Of a DNA stretch of 64,000 nucleotides, positions 61,982-64,000 are shown in pieces. The notes under the pieces were generated by a model. It was given only the letters and a program-made list of their open reading frames with translations, did not search any database and had not been told where the DNA came from. Source of the stretch: Streptomyces thermolilacinus SPC6. Its GTDB lineage: Bacteria; Actinomycetota; Actinomycetes; Streptomycetales; Streptomycetaceae. Where the stretch lies: positions 1,305,144 to 1,369,143 of the forward strand of contig NZ_ASHX02000001.1 of assembly GCF_000478605.2 (NCBI RefSeq). Direction: 5' to 3'. How positions within the stretch are numbered: position 1 is the stretch's first letter; every line of letters begins with the position of its first letter. The position numbers were made by a program, and so were the translations under genes.

Positions 61982-63090
61982 CACGCGCCTCCGAAGGTGT
62001 AGGAGCGGCGGCGCATCAGCAGGACGAAGCACGGCACGCCGATGACGGCGGTCAGCACGCCCACCGGCAGCTCGACGGGCGCGAGCACGACACGCGACAG
62101 GATGTCGACCCAGATCAGCATGACGGCGCCCGCGAGCGGGGCCACGGCCAGCAGTCGGCGATGGTCCGCGCCGACCAGCATCCGCGCGGCGTGCGGAACC
62201 ATCAGGCCGACGAAACCGATCGCTCCGCTCACCGCGACCACGGCCGCCGTGACGGCGGCGCAGACCAGGAACAGCTCCTTGCGCAGCCTGCCCGCGTCCA
62301 CCCCCAGCGCGGCCGCGGTCTCATCACCCATGGCGAGGGCGTTCAGGCGACGTGCCGACACAGTGAGGTGGGCCAGGCCGGCGAGCACGGCTCCCGCGGC
62401 GATCGGCACGGAGGCCCAGCTGGCTCCGCCGAGGCTCCCGAGCAGCCACATCATCGCGGAGCGAGCCGCCTCGCCGCGTTCGGCCGCGAACACCATGAAC
62501 GTGGTGACGGCGGAGAAGCCGTAGTACATCACGCTCCCCGTCAGGACGAGTCGCAGCGGGGTCAGTCCATGGGAGGTACGGGCGATCGCGTACACCAACG
62601 CCATGGCGAGGAGCGCGGAGAGGAAGGCCGCCGTGGACAGCGCCCAGAGGCCGAGAGAGCCGAAGGCGCCGAAGAGGAGGACGGCGTTGGCGCCGACGGC
62701 CGCGCCCGAGGAGATGCCGAGGACGAACGGGTCGGCGAGGGCGTTGCGGACCATGGCCTGCACGGCGACGCCGATGGCCGACAGACCGGCTCCGACGACC
62801 GCGGCCAGCACGGCGCGTGGGAAGCGCAGTTCCCACACGATGGTGTAAGCCGGGACTTCGTCAGGGGATATGGGCCCGCCTGTCAGCCCGGCCCACAGAT
62901 AGCGCAGCACCTCGCCCCAGGAGAGCCCTGACGCCCCGATCCCGGCCCCGCAGACGAGGGAGAGCAGGAGCGCGGCGCCCAGAGCGGCAACGAGGAGCGG
63001 AAGTGACACGCGCTTGGGCGGCGCGGGACCGGCCCCGGCGCGGGCCGTGTGCGGCGGCGCGGCCGGTTTGTGTTCGAGGGGTATGGCCAC
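61981..63090 (-). CDS. btuC: Corrinoid ABC importer, permease
   Basis: 369 residues with about ten membrane helices of the FecCD/BtuC family. Motifs include LRFPRAVLAAVVGAGLSAIG near residue 90 with the following VRNALADPFVLGISSGA, the coupling-helix stretch ALGVDAGRLRKELFL, and GFVGLMVPHAARMLVG near residue 300. It starts with GTG 63090 just downstream of a cobalamin riboswitch. With the ATPase and lipoprotein it forms a complete importer that is probably a flanking housekeeping system rather than part of the polyketide pathway. Confidence 0.87.
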   Translation of the reverse strand: MAIPLEHKPAAPPHTARAGAGPAPPKRVSLPLLVAALGAALLLSLVCGAGIGASGLSWGEVLRYLWAGLTGGPISPDEVPAYTIVWELRFPRAVLAAVVGAGLSAIGVAVQAMVRNALADPFVLGISSGAAVGANAVLLFGAFGSLGLWALSTAAFLSALLAMALVYAIARTSHGLTPLRLVLTGSVMYYGFSAVTTFMVFAAERGEAARSAMMWLLGSLGGASWASVPIAAGAVLAGLAHLTVSARRLNALAMGDETAAALGVDAGRLRKELFLVCAAVTAAVVAVSGAIGFVGLMVPHAARMLVGADHRRLLAVAPLAGAVMLIWVDILSRVVLAPVELPVGVLTAVIGVPCFVLLMRRRSYTFGGA

Positions 63091-63204
63091 GGGCGGTTCA
63101 CCTTCGCCTCGGGCCGTGCACCTACGTCACCAAAGGAGCGGCCCGGGCGCGGTGGCGCCCTGCGCAGCGCCCTCTCGCAGTCCACGGCGAATCGACAGGA
63201 GCCT

Positions 63205-63352
63205 TCACCACCGCGGGTAATCGGGCTTGCGGGGCCGCGTGTTGAGCTCCGCCTACCGTTGCGGGTCAGCGCCGGACTTCGACCGGACTTCCCCCGCGGG
63301 GCGCTTGCAGCATAGCGGGTACGGCCGGGCGCCCTTCAGCACCGAAAGGCTG
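63205..63352 (-). promoter_or_regulatory. Cobalamin (B12) riboswitch
   Basis: Reading the minus strand from 63352: a TTTCGGTGCTGAAGGG stem start, then GGGGAAGTCCGGTCGAAGTC, then CGGCGCTGACCCGCAACGGT, and further down GCAAGCCCGATTACCCGC in the place of the B12 box. The order and wording match actinobacterial cobalamin riboswitches. It ends about 115 nt before the permease GTG and should switch off the importer when B12 is plentiful. Confidence 0.82.
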
Positions 63353-63601
63353 CCAACCCGCGGGTGGCCGGGGGTCCATGGGCCGCGGTCCAGTACGTCG
63401 GACACCCGAAGCGCCAAGCAGCCGTCCTGGCCGCAGACGGCCCAGCGCTCACGAGCGGTCCGACGGCGGCGGCCAGGCCATCCACCAAGGCGACCGCCCC
63501 ACCCGGACCACGGCCGACGGCCCTGGGTGACGCCCCCGTGAGCGCCGTGCACCAGCCAGGACCTCACCCGCACCCGCATAGGGGCGCCCCGACGAATCGT
63601 C
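63353..63601. other. Non-coding region upstream of the riboswitch
   Basis: About 250 bases of GC-rich DNA that should contain the promoter for the importer operon. No gene or clear promoter boxes recognised. Confidence 0.4.
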
Positions 63602-63718
63602 AGGTCAGGAGCCCTTCGCCACCGGCCCAAGGATCGCCACGCACTCCACGTGGTGGGTCATCGGACATACGTCACATTCCGTGCGAGATAGAGAAACACC
63701 AGGTCAGACGGTATCCTT
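63602..63718 (-). pseudogene. Tail of a TrmA/RumA-type RNA methyltransferase gene
   Basis: Minus-strand translation ending at about 63602 reads CPMTHHVECVAILGPVAKGS followed by a stop, the C-terminal signature of uracil-5-methyltransferases. About 60 nt further upstream another frame gives GYRLTW, also expected near this end of the family. The connecting sequence is out of frame and the rest of the gene is missing, so only a decayed tail of some 30-35 residues remains. Confidence 0.5.
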
Positions 63719-63789
63719 TCGACCCAAGAAGGGTGCGTCAGGGCCTCCGAGCGTCAAACGAGCGTCACGGCCGAAAGTCAAATTCGCGT

Positions 63790-64000
63790 TCGGCGAGAAG
63801 CGGGGACGGCAGTGGCTGGCACTCCTGCCCGGTCCGGAGCGCGTGTGCCCGCGCCGGACCTTCGTGGAGCAGAGTATCGAGCCTGACCCGCAGGTACGGC
63901 CAGCGCACCGACCGCTGCATTCGACCTTGGCTACTGTCGGCCTCGCCCTGGCCGGCCGAACCGACGCCAGGGCGATCGAGTCGATGTCGAGCGCCCAGCC
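63790..64000 (+). pseudogene. ISL3-like transposase fragment at the right edge
   Basis: In the plus frame through GTG 63843, the translation includes VCPRRTFVEQSIEPD followed by HSTLATVGLALAGRTDARAI up to the window end. ISL3-family transposases have CPRRTFxEQ at the end of their zinc-finger region and then a helical stretch with GLALAGRAGARLA-like wording. The upstream zinc-finger half is not recognisable and some conserved Arg positions are changed, so this is probably a decayed copy that continues beyond the window. Confidence 0.45.

Noticed and set aside
60159..63090. Iron-siderophore importer serving the cluster
   Set aside because: The leader has a cobalamin riboswitch and no palindromic iron box was seen, so corrinoid uptake is better supported.
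1..64000. tRNA, rRNA and CRISPR features
   Set aside because: No tRNA-like cloverleaf with a CCA-end context, no rRNA sequence and no spaced repeats were noticed on reading. A tRNAscan and CRISPR search would be needed to exclude them formally.

Overview
The window looks like actinobacterial DNA, most likely Streptomyces. It is very GC-rich, most third codon positions are G or C, TTA codons are almost absent, and genes overlap at ATGA or GTGA junctions. The DNA-binding proteins are typical of that genus: ArsR-like, DUF5937 and TetR types. Nearly everything between about 0.5 and 59.5 kb looks like secondary metabolism.

Left part (0-20 kb). A partial MMPL transporter gene sits at the edge. Next come genes for 2,3-diaminopropionate supply (SbnB/SbnA type), a PyrH-like tryptophan halogenase with its flavin reductase, and a five-gene regulator/membrane/ABC exporter operon. 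These are followed by a SyrP-like aspartyl hydroxylase, a stand-alone adenylation domain with an aspartate-like code, an MbtH protein and a lone DrrA-type ATPase. The block ends with regulators, two phosphopantetheinyl transferases and a fatty-acyl-AMP-ligase-like protein that has lost its P-loop. These are amino-acid tailoring and loading parts without any condensation or carrier domain beside them. Three promoters here share one architecture: two GTCAG heptamers 11 bp apart, 8 nt, then CAGCAT or CAACAT. That is what SARP activators recognise, but no SARP gene is in the window.

Centre (20-59.5 kb). A TetR gene and a divergent pair of VOC proteins precede a roughly 36-kb minus-strand operon. 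In order of transcription it encodes a Rieske oxygenase, four giant PKS proteins, an AlkC-like DNA glycosylase placed between the third and fourth PKS genes, a 100-residue unknown, an HDAC-family amidohydrolase, a type II thioesterase and an MFS exporter. The domain order is formyltransferase-A(Gly)-PCP-KS-DH-ACP-KS-AT / DH-KR-ACP-KS-DH-ACP-KS-KR-ACP / KS-DH-ACP-KS-AT / DH-KR-ACP-OAS. The line should start with N-formylglycine, extend with malonate, and end with a PLP-dependent alpha-oxoamine synthase that releases the chain by decarboxylative condensation with an amino acid. Only two ATs serve six KSs. The KSs carry trans-AT-type signatures, and two modules are split between proteins at the same AT/DH point. 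A FAD monooxygenase lies just upstream of the operon.

Right part (59.5-64 kb). A corrinoid ABC importer (BtuC-BtuD-BtuF order) is preceded by a recognisable cobalamin riboswitch. The last 400 bases hold the decayed tail of a TrmA-type RNA methyltransferase gene and a fragment of an ISL3-like transposase, so the cluster boundary probably lies here.

Taken together, the centre looks like an N-formylglycine-primed, oxoamine-synthase-terminated hybrid cis/trans-AT polyketide pathway with a DNA-repair-type self-protection gene. I cannot name its product.
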